NCBI GenBank assembly: GCA_017428265.1
Contig: JAFRRD010000039.1
Coordinates: 1 to 64,000 of the forward strand
Source: Lachnospiraceae bacterium
GTDB lineage: Bacteria > Bacillota > Clostridia > Lachnospirales > Lachnospiraceae
Direction: 5' to 3'
DNA length: 64,000 nucleotides
Within the stretch, counting starts at the first letter, position 1. Every line of letters begins with the position of its first letter. Made by a program: the position numbers and the translations under genes. The notes beneath the pieces were generated by a model. That model was not told the origin of the DNA. It did no database searches and saw only the letters and a program-made list of their open reading frames with translations. Positions 1 to 9,341 of the stretch are shown here, in pieces.

Positions 1-1421
1 CCATCGACCTGGTCGACGAGGCCTGCGCGTCCCTGCGTATGGAAATGGATTCGATGCCGTCGGAGCTGGATGACCTGCGCCGCCGCATCATGCAGCTGGA
101 GATCGAGGAGGTCGCCCTAAAGAAGGAGACCGACCGGCTTTCGCAGGAACGGCTCGCGAAGCTGGAGGAGGAACTGGCCGCGCACCGCGACGAGTTCAAT
201 GAAAAGAAATCGGCCTGGGATCTCGAAAAGAACGCCGTGGAAAACACCAAGGCGCTGAAGGAAAAGATCGAGCAGATGCACCGCGACATCGAGGCGGCGC
301 AGAGAAATTACGACTATGAGAAGGCTTCGCGGCTGAAATTCTCCGAACTGCCGAAGCTGGAGGAGGAGCTTGCGAAGGCCCAAAAGGCGGCTGAGGACAG
401 GAGCAAAGACCCGATGGTCCGCGACACGGTGACCGAGGAAGAAATTTCCGAGGTCGTCGCCCGCTGGACCGGCATCCCCGTCTCCAAGCTGATGGAGGGC
501 GAACGGCAGAAGATCCTGCGCCTGCCCGAGATCCTGCACAAACGGGTCATCGGCCAGGACGAAGCCGTGCAGGCCGTCAGCGACGCCATCCTGCGGTCGC
601 GGGCCGGCATCGCCGATCCGAACCGCCCGACCGGGTCGTTCATTTTCCTCGGCCCCACCGGTGTCGGCAAGACCGAACTCGCGAAGGCCCTGGCGGAGGC
701 CTTCTTCGACGACGAACACAATATGGTCCGTATCGACATGTCGGAGTACATGGAGAAGTTCAGCGTGTCGCGTCTGATCGGCGCGCCGCCCGGATACGTG
801 GGCTACGACGAAGGCGGCCAGCTGACCGAAGCCGTGCGGCGCAAGCCCTACAGCGTAGTGCTGTTCGACGAGATCGAGAAGGCCCACCCGGACGTCTTCA
901 ACATCCTCCTGCAGGTGCTGGACGACGGGCGGATCACCGATTCGCAGGGCCGCACCGTGGACTTCAAAAACACGATCATCATCATGACCTCGAACCTCGG
1001 CTCCAACGCTCTTCTCGAGGACGTCGGCGCGGACGGGCAGATCTCGGAGGCGACCAAGGAAGCGATCACGGCGCTGCTGCACCGCACCTTCCGTCCGGAG
1101 TTCCTGAATCGGCTGGACGAGATCGTCTTCTACAAACCGCTGTCGCAGAACGATATGTATCAGATCATCGATCTGATGACGGCGGCTCTCGCAAAGCGCA
1201 TGGCGGAAAAGCAGCTGAAGCTGGAGATCACCGACGCCGCAAAAGACTATATCATCAGCCACAGCTACGATCCGGCTTTCGGTGCACGGCCGATCAAGCG
1301 TTATCTGCAGACCCACGTGGAGACCATGATCGCGCGGACGATCATCGCCGGCGAGCTCACCGAAGGCGAGACTGTCATCGTCGACGTGAAGGACGGCGAA
1401 CTGAGCGTGGAAGAAAAATAA
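1..1421 (+). CDS. clpB: ClpB-type disaggregase, C-terminal part (5' end outside window)
   Basis: The open frame enters at base 3, so the start and the first nucleotide-binding domain lie upstream of the window. About 470 residues are visible: the end of NBD1 ([14 protein letters not shown]), a long charged coiled-coil middle domain, then NBD2 with Walker A ([14 protein letters not shown]), Walker B ([13 protein letters not shown]) and the C-terminal D2 domain. The long middle domain separates it from ClpA and ClpC. Family role: an ATP-driven hexameric cytosolic disaggregase that works with DnaK on aggregated proteins. It stands alone on the plus strand and ends in a strong terminator 20 bases after the stop. 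Confidence 0.96.
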   Translation, partial: IDLVDEACASLRMEMDSMPSELDDLRRRIMQLEIEEVALKKETDRLSQERLAKLEEELAAHRDEFNEKKSAWDLEKNAVENTKALKEKIEQMHRDIEAAQRNYDYEKASRLKFSELPKLEEELAKAQKAAEDRSKDPMVRDTVTEEEISEVVARWTGIPVSKLMEGERQKILRLPEILHKRVIGQDEAVQAVSDAILRSRAGIADPNRPTGSFIFLGPTGVGKTELAKALAEAFFDDEHNMVRIDMSEYMEKFSVSRLIGAPPGYVGYDEGGQLTEAVRRKPYSVVLFDEIEKAHPDVFNILLQVLDDGRITDSQGRTVDFKNTIIIMTSNLGSNALLEDVGADGQISEATKEAITALLHRTFRPEFLNRLDEIVFYKPLSQNDMYQIIDLMTAALAKRMAEKQLKLEITDAAKDYIISHSYDPAFGARPIKRYLQTHVETMIARTIIAGELTEGETVIVDVKDGELSVEEK

Positions 1422-1440
1422 CGCTTGCAGGAAATGAAAA

Positions 1441-1471
1441 GGCGCAGCCGGTTTTCCGGCTGCGCCTTTTT
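1441..1471 (+). terminator. Intrinsic terminator of clpB
   Basis: An 11-bp GC-rich perfect stem (GGCGCAGCCGG, loop TTTT, CCGGCTGCGCC) is followed by TTTTT, 20 bases after the clpB stop codon. Confidence 0.93.
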
Positions 1472-1486
1472 GTAATATCTGTTATG

Positions 1487-1533
1487 CCTTCCCTTTGGGG
1501 AAGGTATCACGGCATAACCGTGACGGATAAGGT
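1487..1533. repeat. Two-hairpin repeat element
   Basis: Two adjacent hairpins, CCTTCCC-TTTG-GGGAAGG and TCACGG-CATAA-CCGTGA, are followed by CGGATAAGG. This is the form of a short dispersed repeat I recall from many Clostridia genomes. A degenerate single-hairpin relative occurs at 6869-6887. It carries no gene. Confidence 0.5.
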
Positions 1534-1800
1534 TCGCCCCGCCCGGCAGCTGCCTCCTTTGAACCGGCATTGGGATGTTCGGCTGACGGCACATGCGGCG
1601 GCAAGCGCAGGCTCCGGATAAAAACCGCGCATTCCTCTGCGCGGTTTTTACCGAGGTTCAGCGAAAATGCATCCGGCATTTTCGCGGTTTACGAGGCTGC
1701 CGGTAAGCCTGCACGAAGCCGCAGCATAACCGTGCCGTCCCGGACGGACCGACCGCCGGTGATGAGGAGGCAGCTGCCAGCGGGACAGATTCGATGCTTC
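1534..1800. other. Non-coding, hairpin-rich spacer between clpB and purL
   Basis: No convincing gene is seen. There is a terminator-like hairpin at 1620-1649 (CCGCGC stem flanked by A and T runs, so usable in both directions) and a second hairpin at 1661-1685 (GCGAAAATGC, loop ATCCG, GCATTTTCGC). The segment near 1546-1559 (GGCAGCTGCCTCC) recurs as an inverted copy near 1762-1775 (GGAGGCAGCTGCC), and GCATAACCGTG occurs near 1512 and 1722. This suggests remnants of a short inverted-repeat element between two convergent operons. Confidence 0.45.
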
Positions 1801-1804
1801 CCTG

Positions 1805-1845
1805 CAAAAAACAGGCCCGGGATTAGCCTTTCCCGAACCTGTTAT
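1805..1845 (-). terminator. Terminator at the end of the purine operon
   Basis: Read on the minus strand, ACAGG-TT-CGGG pairs with CCCG-GG-CCTGT across an AAAGGCTAAT loop and is followed by TTTTTTGC. It lies about 35 bases after the purL stop. Confidence 0.8.
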
Positions 1846-1877
1846 TTATGATGCCGTCTTAGAAGCATCTGTTTTGA

Positions 1878-4800
1878 TCATTCCCCGCGGAAGTATTTTA
1901 CCGCGGCTTCGAAGAGGTGCATGTCGTATTCGCCGGGGACGTTTTTGTACAGGCCTGCACCAATGCGCTCCGCATGGCCCATCTTGCCGAAGACACGGCC
2001 GTCGGGCGAGGTGATGCCTTCGATAGCCAGCAGCGAGCCGTTCGGATTGAAATGCACGTCCAGGGTCGGGCAGCCGTCCGCGTCCACGTACTGGGTCGCG
2101 ACCTGACCGTTTTCCGCCAGCTTTTCCGCCAGCGCGCGGTCCGCGAAGAAGCGGCCCTCGCCGTGCGAGATCGGGACTGAGTAGATCTCACCGGGCTTCG
2201 TCAGCGCGAGCCACGGGGACTTGTTTGATGCGATCCGCGTGCGCACGATGCGCGACTGATGGCGGCCGATCGTATTGAAGGTCAGCGTCGGGAAAGTCTC
2301 ATCCGCATCCAGGATCCTGCCGTAAGGGACGAGGCCCAGTTTGATCAGGGCCTGGAAACCGTTGCAGATGCCGAGCATCAGGCCGTCGCGGTGCTCCAGG
2401 AGTTCCGTTACCGCTTCCTTCACCGGGGCGGCCCGGAAAAAGGCCGTGATGAACTTGCCGCTGCCGTCCGGCTCATCGCCGCCGGAAAAGCCGCCGGGGA
2501 TGAAGATCGCCTGCGCGCTGCGGGCCGCCGCTGCGAAGCGCTCGACGCTCCTCGCGACGCCGTCCGCGCTCAGGTTGTTGATGAGCAGGATCTCCGGCTC
2601 GGCGCCTGCGTCGGCGACCGCCTTCGCGCTGTCGTACTCGCAGTTGGTGCCCGGGAAAGCCGGGATGAGGACCTTCGGCCGCGCACAGCGAACGGCCGGC
2701 GCCGGGCATTCCTTTGCCTTGAAAGTGAACGCCGAGATCTTCTCGTCCGGCATGGGAATATTGCAGGCAAAAACGCTCTCAAGCTTGTCTTCGCTCAGCT
2801 GAAGCAATTCGGAGGCGCGGACGCTCTCACCGCTCAGAGTGAAGGCGTCGTCCTTCGTGATCACGCCGATCACTTCCTCGCCCTCTCCGGCTTTTTCAAC
2901 CTCCACAAGGAAGGCGCCGTGATCCCAGCCGAAAAGCTTCTCCGCGGTCAGCCCGTCCGCAAAAGCAAAGCCGAAACCGTTGCCGAAGCTCATTTTCATG
3001 ACCGCTTCCGCGATCCCGCCGTGACCGGGCGTGTACACCGCGAAGGCGCGGCCGCTCCGGACCATCGCCGTCACGCGGGCAAAGAGTTCTTTCAGGCTCT
3101 CCGCATCGGGAAGCCCAGCCGCATTCTTCTCGGGGGCCAGTTGGATCAGGACGTGGCCGGCCTGCTTCATTTCCGGGGAAATGATGTCGCCGATCTTCTG
3201 CGTGGTGACCGCGAAAGACACGAGGGTCGGCGGGACGTCCAGCTGCTCGAAGGTGCCGGACATGGAGTCCTTGCCGCCGATCGCGCCGATGCCGAGGTCC
3301 ATCTGAGCGCAGAACGCGCCGAGCAGGGCCGCCAGAGGCTTGCCCCAGCGCTTCGGATCGCGGCCGGGCTTTTCGAAATATTCCTGCAGGGAGAGGTAGA
3401 CGTCCTTAAACTCCGCGCCGCTTGCGATCAGCTTGCAGACCGATTCGACCACGGCCGTGTAGGCGCCGTGGAAGGGGCTCTCGCTGCTGAGGTACGGGTC
3501 GAAACCCCAGGCCATCAGCGAGCAGTCGTCGGTATGCTTCGTTTCGGAGGAAATGAGCTGGACCATCGCCTGCGCGGGGGTGAGCTGCTTCGCGCCGCCG
3601 AAAGGCATGAGTACCGTGCCGGCACCGATGGTCGAGTCGAAACGCTCCGAAAGGCCTCGCTTCGAGCAGCAGTTCAGGTCCGCCGCGATGGCTTTATAGT
3701 TTTCGGCAAAGCCGCCGGAGACTGTCTTTCCGACCTTCTGCGGGGCTGCCGGCGCGATCGTGATGTGCTTCTCCGCGCCGTTCGAATCCAGGAAATCGCG
3801 GCTGATGTCCACGATCGTTCTGCCGTTCCAGTTCATGACCAGGCGGCGCTCTTCCTGCACGCGGGCCACGACCGAAGCCTGCAGATTCTCTTCCTCCGCA
3901 AGCTTCAGGAAGGTCTCCGCATCCTCTGGCGCGACGACCACAGCCATGCGCTCCTGCGATTCACTGATCGCAAGCTCGGTGCCGTCAAGGCCTTCGTATT
4001 TCTTCGGGACCGCGTTCAGGTCGATGACGAGGCCGTCCGCCAGTTCACCGACCGCGACGGACACGCCGCCCGCCCCGAAGTCGTTGCAGCGCTTGATGAG
4101 CTTCGACGCCTCGGGCCTGCGGAACAGGCGCTGAAGCTTTCTTTCCTCGGGGGCATTGCCCTTCTGGACCTCTGCGCCGCAGTCCTCCACGGAATGTGCC
4201 GTATGGGCCTTGGAGGAGCCTGTCGCGCCGCCGATGCCGTCCCGTCCGGTCCCGCCGCCTAAAAGCAGCACGACGTCTCCGGGCGCCGGGCGCTCGCGCC
4301 GGACGTTTTCCGCCGGCGCCGCCGCGATGACCGCGCCGATCTCCATGCGCTTCGCCTCATAGCCGGGGTGGTACCATTCGTCCACGATGCCGGTAGCCAG
4401 GCCTATCTGGTTGCCGTAGGAGGAATAGCCCGCGGCCGCCGTCGTGACGAGTTTCCGCTGCGGAAGCTTGCCGGGCAGCGTCGCGCTCACCGGCTTCAGC
4501 GGGTCGGAGGCGCCGGTCAGGCGCATAGCCCCGTAAACATAGGACCGCCCCGAAAGAGGGTCTCTTATCGCGCCGCCGATGCAGGTCGCCGCGCCGCCGA
4601 AAGGCTCGATCTCCGTCGGATGATTGTGGGTCTCATTCTTGAAGAGGAGCAGCCAGGGTTCCTTTTTGCCGTCCATTTCCGCTTCGATGCGGACCGTGCA
4701 GGCATTGATCTCCTCGGATTCGTCAAGCTTGTCGAGAAGCCCGTGCGCCTTTAGGTAACGGACTGCGAGCGTTGCGATGTCCATTAGGCAGGGCGGCTTC

Positions 4801-5573
4801 GTACGGCCGAGCTCCCGCCGCGTTTCGGTGTAGCGGTCCCAGGCCTGCTGCAGGAGTTCGTCTTCAAAGCTGACACCGTCAATGATCGTATTGAAGGTCG
4901 TGTGGCGGCAGTGGTCGGACCAGTAGGTGTCGATCATACGGATCTCGGTGATGGTCGGATCGCGCTGTTCGGTAAGGAAATACTGCCTGCAGAATTCCAG
5001 GTCGTCGGTGTCCATTGCAAGGCCGAGGCGGGCCGAGAGCGCCGCAAGCGCCTCGCGGTCCATTTCCCGGAAGCCGTCCATCGTCGCCACGCTCTCCGGC
5101 ACGGCATAGCGCGGCCGGATGGTTTCGGGCTTTTCGAGCGCCGCTTCGCGGGCCTCCACCGGGTTGATCACGTATTTCTTGACCGCCGCGATCTCCTCTT
5201 CCGAGAGTGCGCCGTAGAGGGCGTAGACCTTCGCGGTCTTCACGAGCGGCCGCTCCCCCTGGAAGATCAGCTGGATGCACTGCGCCGCGGAATCCGCACG
5301 CTGGTCGAACTGGCCGGGGAGGTATTCCACCGCAAAGACCGCCGCGCCGGGAAGGCTGACCTCTTCCAAGGCCGTATCCAGCTGCGGCTCCGAGAAGACC
5401 GTACGTACCGCGTAATCGAAGTGATCCTTCTCCAGTCCTTCCGCGTCGTAGCGGTTCAGAAGACGCAGATCCTCGAGGGCTGCGATCCCCAGGAATTCCC
5501 TGATTTCCCGGGCCAGCGCCTTCGCTTCGCTGTCCTGGCCGGGCTTTTTCTCCACAAAAATGCGATAGACCAT
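1878..5573 (-). CDS. purL: Phosphoribosylformylglycinamidine synthase, single chain
   Basis: Fourth step of de novo purine synthesis: FGAR + Gln + ATP to FGAM. At 1231 residues this is the large form combining linker, two PurM-like synthetase halves and glutaminase in one chain. Visible motifs are the synthetase core HNHPTEIEPFGGAATCIGG (about residue 320) and the C-terminal class I glutaminase with nucleophile GICNGFQAL and a SHGEGRF site near the end. It is the last gene of the purine operon, 14 bases after purD, with ATG at 5573 and a terminator downstream. No separate purS or purQ is present or needed. Confidence 0.97.
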   Translation of the reverse strand: MVYRIFVEKKPGQDSEAKALAREIREFLGIAALEDLRLLNRYDAEGLEKDHFDYAVRTVFSEPQLDTALEEVSLPGAAVFAVEYLPGQFDQRADSAAQCIQLIFQGERPLVKTAKVYALYGALSEEEIAAVKKYVINPVEAREAALEKPETIRPRYAVPESVATMDGFREMDREALAALSARLGLAMDTDDLEFCRQYFLTEQRDPTITEIRMIDTYWSDHCRHTTFNTIIDGVSFEDELLQQAWDRYTETRRELGRTKPPCLMDIATLAVRYLKAHGLLDKLDESEEINACTVRIEAEMDGKKEPWLLLFKNETHNHPTEIEPFGGAATCIGGAIRDPLSGRSYVYGAMRLTGASDPLKPVSATLPGKLPQRKLVTTAAAGYSSYGNQIGLATGIVDEWYHPGYEAKRMEIGAVIAAAPAENVRRERPAPGDVVLLLGGGTGRDGIGGATGSSKAHTAHSVEDCGAEVQKGNAPEERKLQRLFRRPEASKLIKRCNDFGAGGVSVAVGELADGLVIDLNAVPKKYEGLDGTELAISESQERMAVVVAPEDAETFLKLAEEENLQASVVARVQEERRLVMNWNGRTIVDISRDFLDSNGAEKHITIAPAAPQKVGKTVSGGFAENYKAIAADLNCCSKRGLSERFDSTIGAGTVLMPFGGAKQLTPAQAMVQLISSETKHTDDCSLMAWGFDPYLSSESPFHGAYTAVVESVCKLIASGAEFKDVYLSLQEYFEKPGRDPKRWGKPLAALLGAFCAQMDLGIGAIGGKDSMSGTFEQLDVPPTLVSFAVTTQKIGDIISPEMKQAGHVLIQLAPEKNAAGLPDAESLKELFARVTAMVRSGRAFAVYTPGHGGIAEAVMKMSFGNGFGFAFADGLTAEKLFGWDHGAFLVEVEKAGEGEEVIGVITKDDAFTLSGESVRASELLQLSEDKLESVFACNIPMPDEKISAFTFKAKECPAPAVRCARPKVLIPAFPGTNCEYDSAKAVADAGAEPEILLINNLSADGVARSVERFAAAARSAQAIFIPGGFSGGDEPDGSGKFITAFFRAAPVKEAVTELLEHRDGLMLGICNGFQALIKLGLVPYGRILDADETFPTLTFNTIGRHQSRIVRTRIASNKSPWLALTKPGEIYSVPISHGEGRFFADRALAEKLAENGQVATQYVDADGCPTLDVHFNPNGSLLAIEGITSPDGRVFGKMGHAERIGAGLYKNVPGEYDMHLFEAAVKYFRGE

Positions 5574-5587
5574 CGTTTTTCTCCGCT

Positions 5588-6856
5588 TTATCTGGTGAGG
5601 GCTTTCAGGCCTCTCTGTCCGATATCCTTCCGGTAAAATGCGTTGTCAAAATGAATGCGGGCAACGTCCGTGTAGGCCTTTTCAATGGCCTCGGGCAGGC
5701 TGTCCGCGGTCTCGGTGACGCCGAGCACGCGCCCGCCGGAGGTCACAAGCACGCCGTCCTTTTCCGCGGCGCCGGCCACATAGACCTTGTCCTTAAGTTC
5801 CTCCGGGATCGTGATGGGATAGCCCTTGGCGTAGGTGACCGGGTAGCCCTCGGAAGCCATGATGACGCAGCATGCCGCGCCGTCCGCGAACTCCACGGGG
5901 ACCTCACCGAGACGTTCTTCGGTGACCGCCAGCATGATCTCCAGAAGGTCGCTCTTCAAAAGCGGCAGTACCACCTGCGTCTCCGGATCGCCGAAGCGGC
6001 AGTTGTACTCGATCACCTTCGGTCCCTTGTCCGTGATCATCAGGCCGAAATAAAGGCAGCCCTTGAAGGTCCGCCCTTCGGCGTTCATTGCCGCCATCGT
6101 GGGCAGGAAGATCTCCTGCATGCAGCGCGCCGCAACTTTCTCGGTATAGTAAGGGTTCGGCGCGATCGTGCCCATGCCGCCGGTGTTGAGGCCGGTGTTG
6201 CCGTCGCCCGCGCGCTTGTGGTCCATCGACGAGACCATGGGCTTCATGGCTTTGCCGTCGGTGAAGCTGAGCACGGAGACCTCAGGGCCTTCCAGAAATT
6301 CCTCGATCAGGATGCGGCTGCCGCTCTTGCCGAACTTCAGTTCCTGCATCATGCCGCGGACGGCGTCCTCAGCTTCTTCGCGGGTCTGGGCAATGATGAC
6401 GCCCTTGCCGAGCGCGAGGCCGTCGGCCTTCACGACCGTGGGAAGGGGCGCCGTCTTCAGGTATTCCAGGGCGGGCTCCATTTCTTCGAAAACTTCGCAG
6501 GCCGCCGTCGGGATGCCGTATTTCTGCATCAGGCGCTTGGAAAAGATCTTGCTGCCTTCGATGATCGCGGCGTTCGCGCGCGGCCCGAAGCAGGGGATGC
6601 CCTCCGCCTCCAGAGCGTCCACGCAGCCGAGGACCAGCGGGTCGTCCGGCGTCACCACGGCGTAGTCGACCGCATTTTCCTTCGCAAAGCGCACGATGCC
6701 TTCGATGTCCGTCGCCTTGATGTTTACGCACACGGCGTCGGCGGCGATCCCGCCGTTGCCGGGCAGGGCATAGATCGTCTCCGCCTTCGGATTTTCCTTC
6801 AGTTTTTTGATCACGGCGTGCTCACGTCCGCCGCCGCCCACGACTAAAATTTTCAT
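5588..6856 (-). CDS. purD: Phosphoribosylamine-glycine ligase
   Basis: Second step of purine synthesis: PRA + Gly + ATP to GAR. The 422 residues match the family length. The N-terminal GGGGREHA loop, GPRANAAIIEGSKIFSK, the ATP-grasp segment DGLALGKGV and the metal-binding EYNCRFGDPETQ are all visible. The ATG at 6856 is preceded by AAGGAG. The 40-base gap to the AICAR formyltransferase holds a small hairpin (6869-6887), which could tune expression or simply be a repeat remnant. Confidence 0.97.
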   Translation of the reverse strand: MKILVVGGGGREHAVIKKLKENPKAETIYALPGNGGIAADAVCVNIKATDIEGIVRFAKENAVDYAVVTPDDPLVLGCVDALEAEGIPCFGPRANAAIIEGSKIFSKRLMQKYGIPTAACEVFEEMEPALEYLKTAPLPTVVKADGLALGKGVIIAQTREEAEDAVRGMMQELKFGKSGSRILIEEFLEGPEVSVLSFTDGKAMKPMVSSMDHKRAGDGNTGLNTGGMGTIAPNPYYTEKVAARCMQEIFLPTMAAMNAEGRTFKGCLYFGLMITDKGPKVIEYNCRFGDPETQVVLPLLKSDLLEIMLAVTEERLGEVPVEFADGAACCVIMASEGYPVTYAKGYPITIPEELKDKVYVAGAAEKDGVLVTSGGRVLGVTETADSLPEAIEKAYTDVARIHFDNAFYRKDIGQRGLKALTR

Positions 6857-6868
6857 AACAACTCCTTG

Positions 6869-6887
6869 CCTTCCCCTCTGGAGAAGG
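6869..6887. repeat. Short hairpin upstream of purD, relative of the 1487 repeat
   Basis: CCTTCCCCTCTGGAGAAGG forms an imperfect hairpin and closely resembles the first hairpin of the element at 1487-1533. It sits between two purine genes inside the operon. Confidence 0.4.
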
Positions 6888-6896
6888 TTGCAGTAA

Positions 6897-8075
6897 TCAA
6901 TGGTGGAACAACCGCATGCCGGTGAAGCACATGACCATGTTGTAGCGGTCGGCGGTCATGATGACGTGGTCGTCGCGGATGGAGCCGCCGGGCTCGGCGA
7001 TGTACTGCACGCCGGACTTGCGCGCCCGCTCGACGTTGTCACCGAAGGGGAAGAACGCGTCGGAGCCGCAGGTCACACCCGACTGCGTCGCGATCCAGGC
7101 CTTCTTTTCTTCCGGCGTGAACACCGCGGGCCGCTCGGTAAAGACCTTCTGCCACTCGCCGTCGCGCAGGACGTCGTCATATTCATCGGAAATGTACACG
7201 TCGATCGCGTTGTCGCGGTCCGCGCGGCGAACGTCCGCCCGGAAAGGCAGCCCCAGCACCTGCGGGCTCTGCCTCAGGTACCAGTTGTCCGCCTTGCTGC
7301 CCGCGAGGCGCGTGCAGTGGATGCGGCTCTGCTGGCCCGCGCCCACGCCGATCGCCTGGCCGTCCTTAACGTAGCAGACCGAATTGGACTGGGTGTATTT
7401 CAGTGTGATCAGCGCCACGATCATATCGATCTTCGCAGCCTCGGGCAGTTCCTTGTTGGCCGTCACGATGTTGGCAAGCAGCGCCTCGTCGATCTTGAAA
7501 TTGTTGTGTCCCTGCTCGAAGCGGATGCCGAAAACATCCTTGTATTCCTGCGGCGCGGGCACGTAGTCCGGATCGATCTGGACCACGTTGTAGCCGCCTT
7601 TTTTCTTCGTGCGGAGGATCTCCAGCGCCTCCTCGCTGTAGGACGGGGCAATGACGCCGTCCGAGACCTCGGCCTTGAGATAGCGCGCGGTCGCGGCGTC
7701 ACACTCTTCGGAAAGCGCCGCCCAGTCACCGTAGGAGCAGAGCCGGTCCGCCCCGCGGGCACGGATGTACGCGCACGCGATCGGGGTCAGTTCCTCGGCA
7801 GGATCCACGAAATACATCGCGCGGTCTGTAGCCGAGAGAGGCTTGCCCACTGCCGCGCCGGCCGGCGACACGTGCTTGAAGGAAGCCGCCGCGGGCAGGC
7901 CCGTTGCCTCCTTCAGTTCCTTTACGAGCTGCCAGGAATTAAGGGCATCAAGGAAATTGATGAAGCCGGGCCGTCCGTTCAGGACTTTGACCGGAAGGTC
8001 GCTGCCGTCCGGCATGAAGATGCGCGCGGGCTTCTGGTTCGGGTTGCAGCCGTATTTCAGTTCAAGTTCGTTCAT
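6897..8075 (-). CDS. Stand-alone AICAR formyltransferase
   Basis: Transfers the formyl group of 10-formyl-tetrahydrofolate to AICAR, giving FAICAR, step 9 of purine synthesis. In most bacteria this is one half of bifunctional PurH. Here the 392-residue chain starts directly with the formyltransferase part (KYGCNPNQ, KHVSPAGAAVG, QQSRIHCTRLAGSKAD, GDNVERARKSGV) and has no N-terminal IMP cyclohydrolase domain. That job falls to the neighbouring gene, whose stop lies only 3 bases upstream. The family is known from Clostridia; substrate and step are inferred from homology and context. Confidence 0.92.
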   Translation of the reverse strand: MNELELKYGCNPNQKPARIFMPDGSDLPVKVLNGRPGFINFLDALNSWQLVKELKEATGLPAAASFKHVSPAGAAVGKPLSATDRAMYFVDPAEELTPIACAYIRARGADRLCSYGDWAALSEECDAATARYLKAEVSDGVIAPSYSEEALEILRTKKKGGYNVVQIDPDYVPAPQEYKDVFGIRFEQGHNNFKIDEALLANIVTANKELPEAAKIDMIVALITLKYTQSNSVCYVKDGQAIGVGAGQQSRIHCTRLAGSKADNWYLRQSPQVLGLPFRADVRRADRDNAIDVYISDEYDDVLRDGEWQKVFTERPAVFTPEEKKAWIATQSGVTCGSDAFFPFGDNVERARKSGVQYIAEPGGSIRDDHVIMTADRYNMVMCFTGMRLFHH

Positions 8076-8078
8076 CGC

Positions 8079-8711
8079 TTAATCCCCCAGATTTTTGTTG
8101 AAAATGCGGACTTCGTCGCCCACTATCGTGTAGAGCGACACCTTGTTGTCTTCGTTAAGGGCTTTCCAGACCTCTTCCGGCTCGGGCATCGTGATCTCGA
8201 GCGGTTCGCCGTAAAAGCTCGGCAGCGGGCTCCCCAGCCCCTCGTAAGTGCTGATAAAATACCCCTTGCCCTCTTCGCAGCCTTCGTAGCAGAAGAACTC
8301 GCGGAGACACCGGCCGTCATTGTATTTCAGGATCGACATCTCGAAGCTGCCGTCCGGATAGACCATCGCGGACACGCGCGGCGTGAAGTTCGGCTCGTCC
8401 GGCTCATATTCGCGCGTCATCAGGGCGGTGCGGAAATCGCCGAAGTCGCGGATCGTATCGGTCTGGTTGCCGTTCGTCACGATCAGGCCCTTCTCCGTTT
8501 CGCGCACGGGGTGGTAAATGATCAGGCTCGGGTCGACCATTTTCGAGGCGTCGAAGGCCTCGGTCCGGATCCCGTCGTCCGTAAGCGAGAAGATGCGGTT
8601 GCGGGAGTTCGTACTGCGGCCCATGATGAAGTAGTAGACTCTGTCTTTGCCGACCGCGATGCCGCGCCCGGGATAGGGATGGGAACGTAAGAATTCGAGA
8701 AAATCGGTCAT
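8079..8711 (-). CDS. IMP cyclohydrolase, PurO-like family
   Basis: Predicted to close FAICAR to IMP, the last step of purine synthesis. The 210-residue protein (FLRSHPYPGRGIAVG, YYFIMGRSTNSRNRIF, IIYHPV) belongs to the IMP cyclohydrolase family first described from archaea and unrelated to the MGS-like domain of PurH. The start is taken as the ATG at 8711 because it overlaps the purN stop as ATGA, a translational-coupling arrangement; an in-frame upstream ATG at 8783 lies deep inside purN. It forms a functional pair with the following formyltransferase. Confidence 0.88.
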   Translation of the reverse strand: MTDFLEFLRSHPYPGRGIAVGKDRVYYFIMGRSTNSRNRIFSLTDDGIRTEAFDASKMVDPSLIIYHPVRETEKGLIVTNGNQTDTIRDFGDFRTALMTREYEPDEPNFTPRVSAMVYPDGSFEMSILKYNDGRCLREFFCYEGCEEGKGYFISTYEGLGSPLPSFYGEPLEITMPEPEEVWKALNEDNKVSLYTIVGDEVRIFNKNLGD

Positions 8712-9331
8712 GCCTTTTTGCCTTCCTTTTCGTTTTTTATCTGTTCGGAAACCAGTTCCGCCGCCTGGGGCAGCAGGATCCATTCCGCCTCTTCCATCAC
8801 GCGCCGCTGGAGGATCTCCGGCGTGTCGCCGTCCCTCACCTCCACGGCTTTCTGTAAAATGATGCGTCCGCCGTCCGGGATCTCGTTCACGAAATGCACC
8901 GTGGCGCCGGTCACTTTCACGCCGTAACCGAGCGCGGCCTCATGCACCTTCAGCCCGTAAAATCCCTTGCCGCAGAAGGAAGGGATGAGGGCAGGATGCA
9001 CGTTGATGATCCGCTCCGGCCATTTCCGGGTGAAATCACCGCTTAATATGCTGAGAAAGCCCGCGAGGATGATGAGTTCGATGCCCGCGTCTTCCAGCGC
9101 CGCCTGCAGGGCAGCCTCAAAGGCCTCCTGCGAGCCGCAGGCTTTTTTCGTGACCGTCAGGGCCGGGATGCCGGCCTTCGCCGCCCGTTCGAGCGCATAG
9201 GCGCCTTCCTTATTGGAGATCACGAGGGCGATCCGGCCGCTCGTAAGTTTTCCTGCTTCCTGCGCGTCGATCAGCGCCTGCAGGTTGGTGCCGCCCCCGG
9301 AAACGAGAACGGCGATCTTGGTTTTATCCAT
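8708..9331 (-). CDS. purN: GAR formyltransferase
   Basis: Transfers formyl from 10-formyl-THF to GAR, step 3 of purine synthesis. The 207 residues match PurN. Visible are the N-terminal phosphate loop SGGGTNLQALID, the catalytic NVHPALIPSF region, and TGATVHFVNEIPDGGRII with the conserved Asp. The ATG at 9331 lies 10 bases after the transporter gene, and the stop overlaps the IMP cyclohydrolase start. The formyl donor dependence ties it to the neighbouring FNT-family channel. Confidence 0.95.
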   Translation of the reverse strand: MDKTKIAVLVSGGGTNLQALIDAQEAGKLTSGRIALVISNKEGAYALERAAKAGIPALTVTKKACGSQEAFEAALQAALEDAGIELIILAGFLSILSGDFTRKWPERIINVHPALIPSFCGKGFYGLKVHEAALGYGVKVTGATVHFVNEIPDGGRIILQKAVEVRDGDTPEILQRRVMEEAEWILLPQAAELVSEQIKNEKEGKKA

Positions 9332-9341
9332 CTCCTACTCC

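Noticed and set aside
1570-1851. A 93-codon plus-strand open frame in the clpB-purL spacer
   Set aside because: It spans hairpins and inverted repeats, lacks a ribosome binding site and resembles no protein.
2259-4262. A 667-codon open frame on the plus strand inside purL
   Set aside because: It is a GC-rich antisense reading of purL with no recognisable protein and no ribosome binding site; many such frames shadow other genes here (for example 5651-6847, 6900-8690, 16462-18501, 32639-34786, 34849-38832, 43158-45533).
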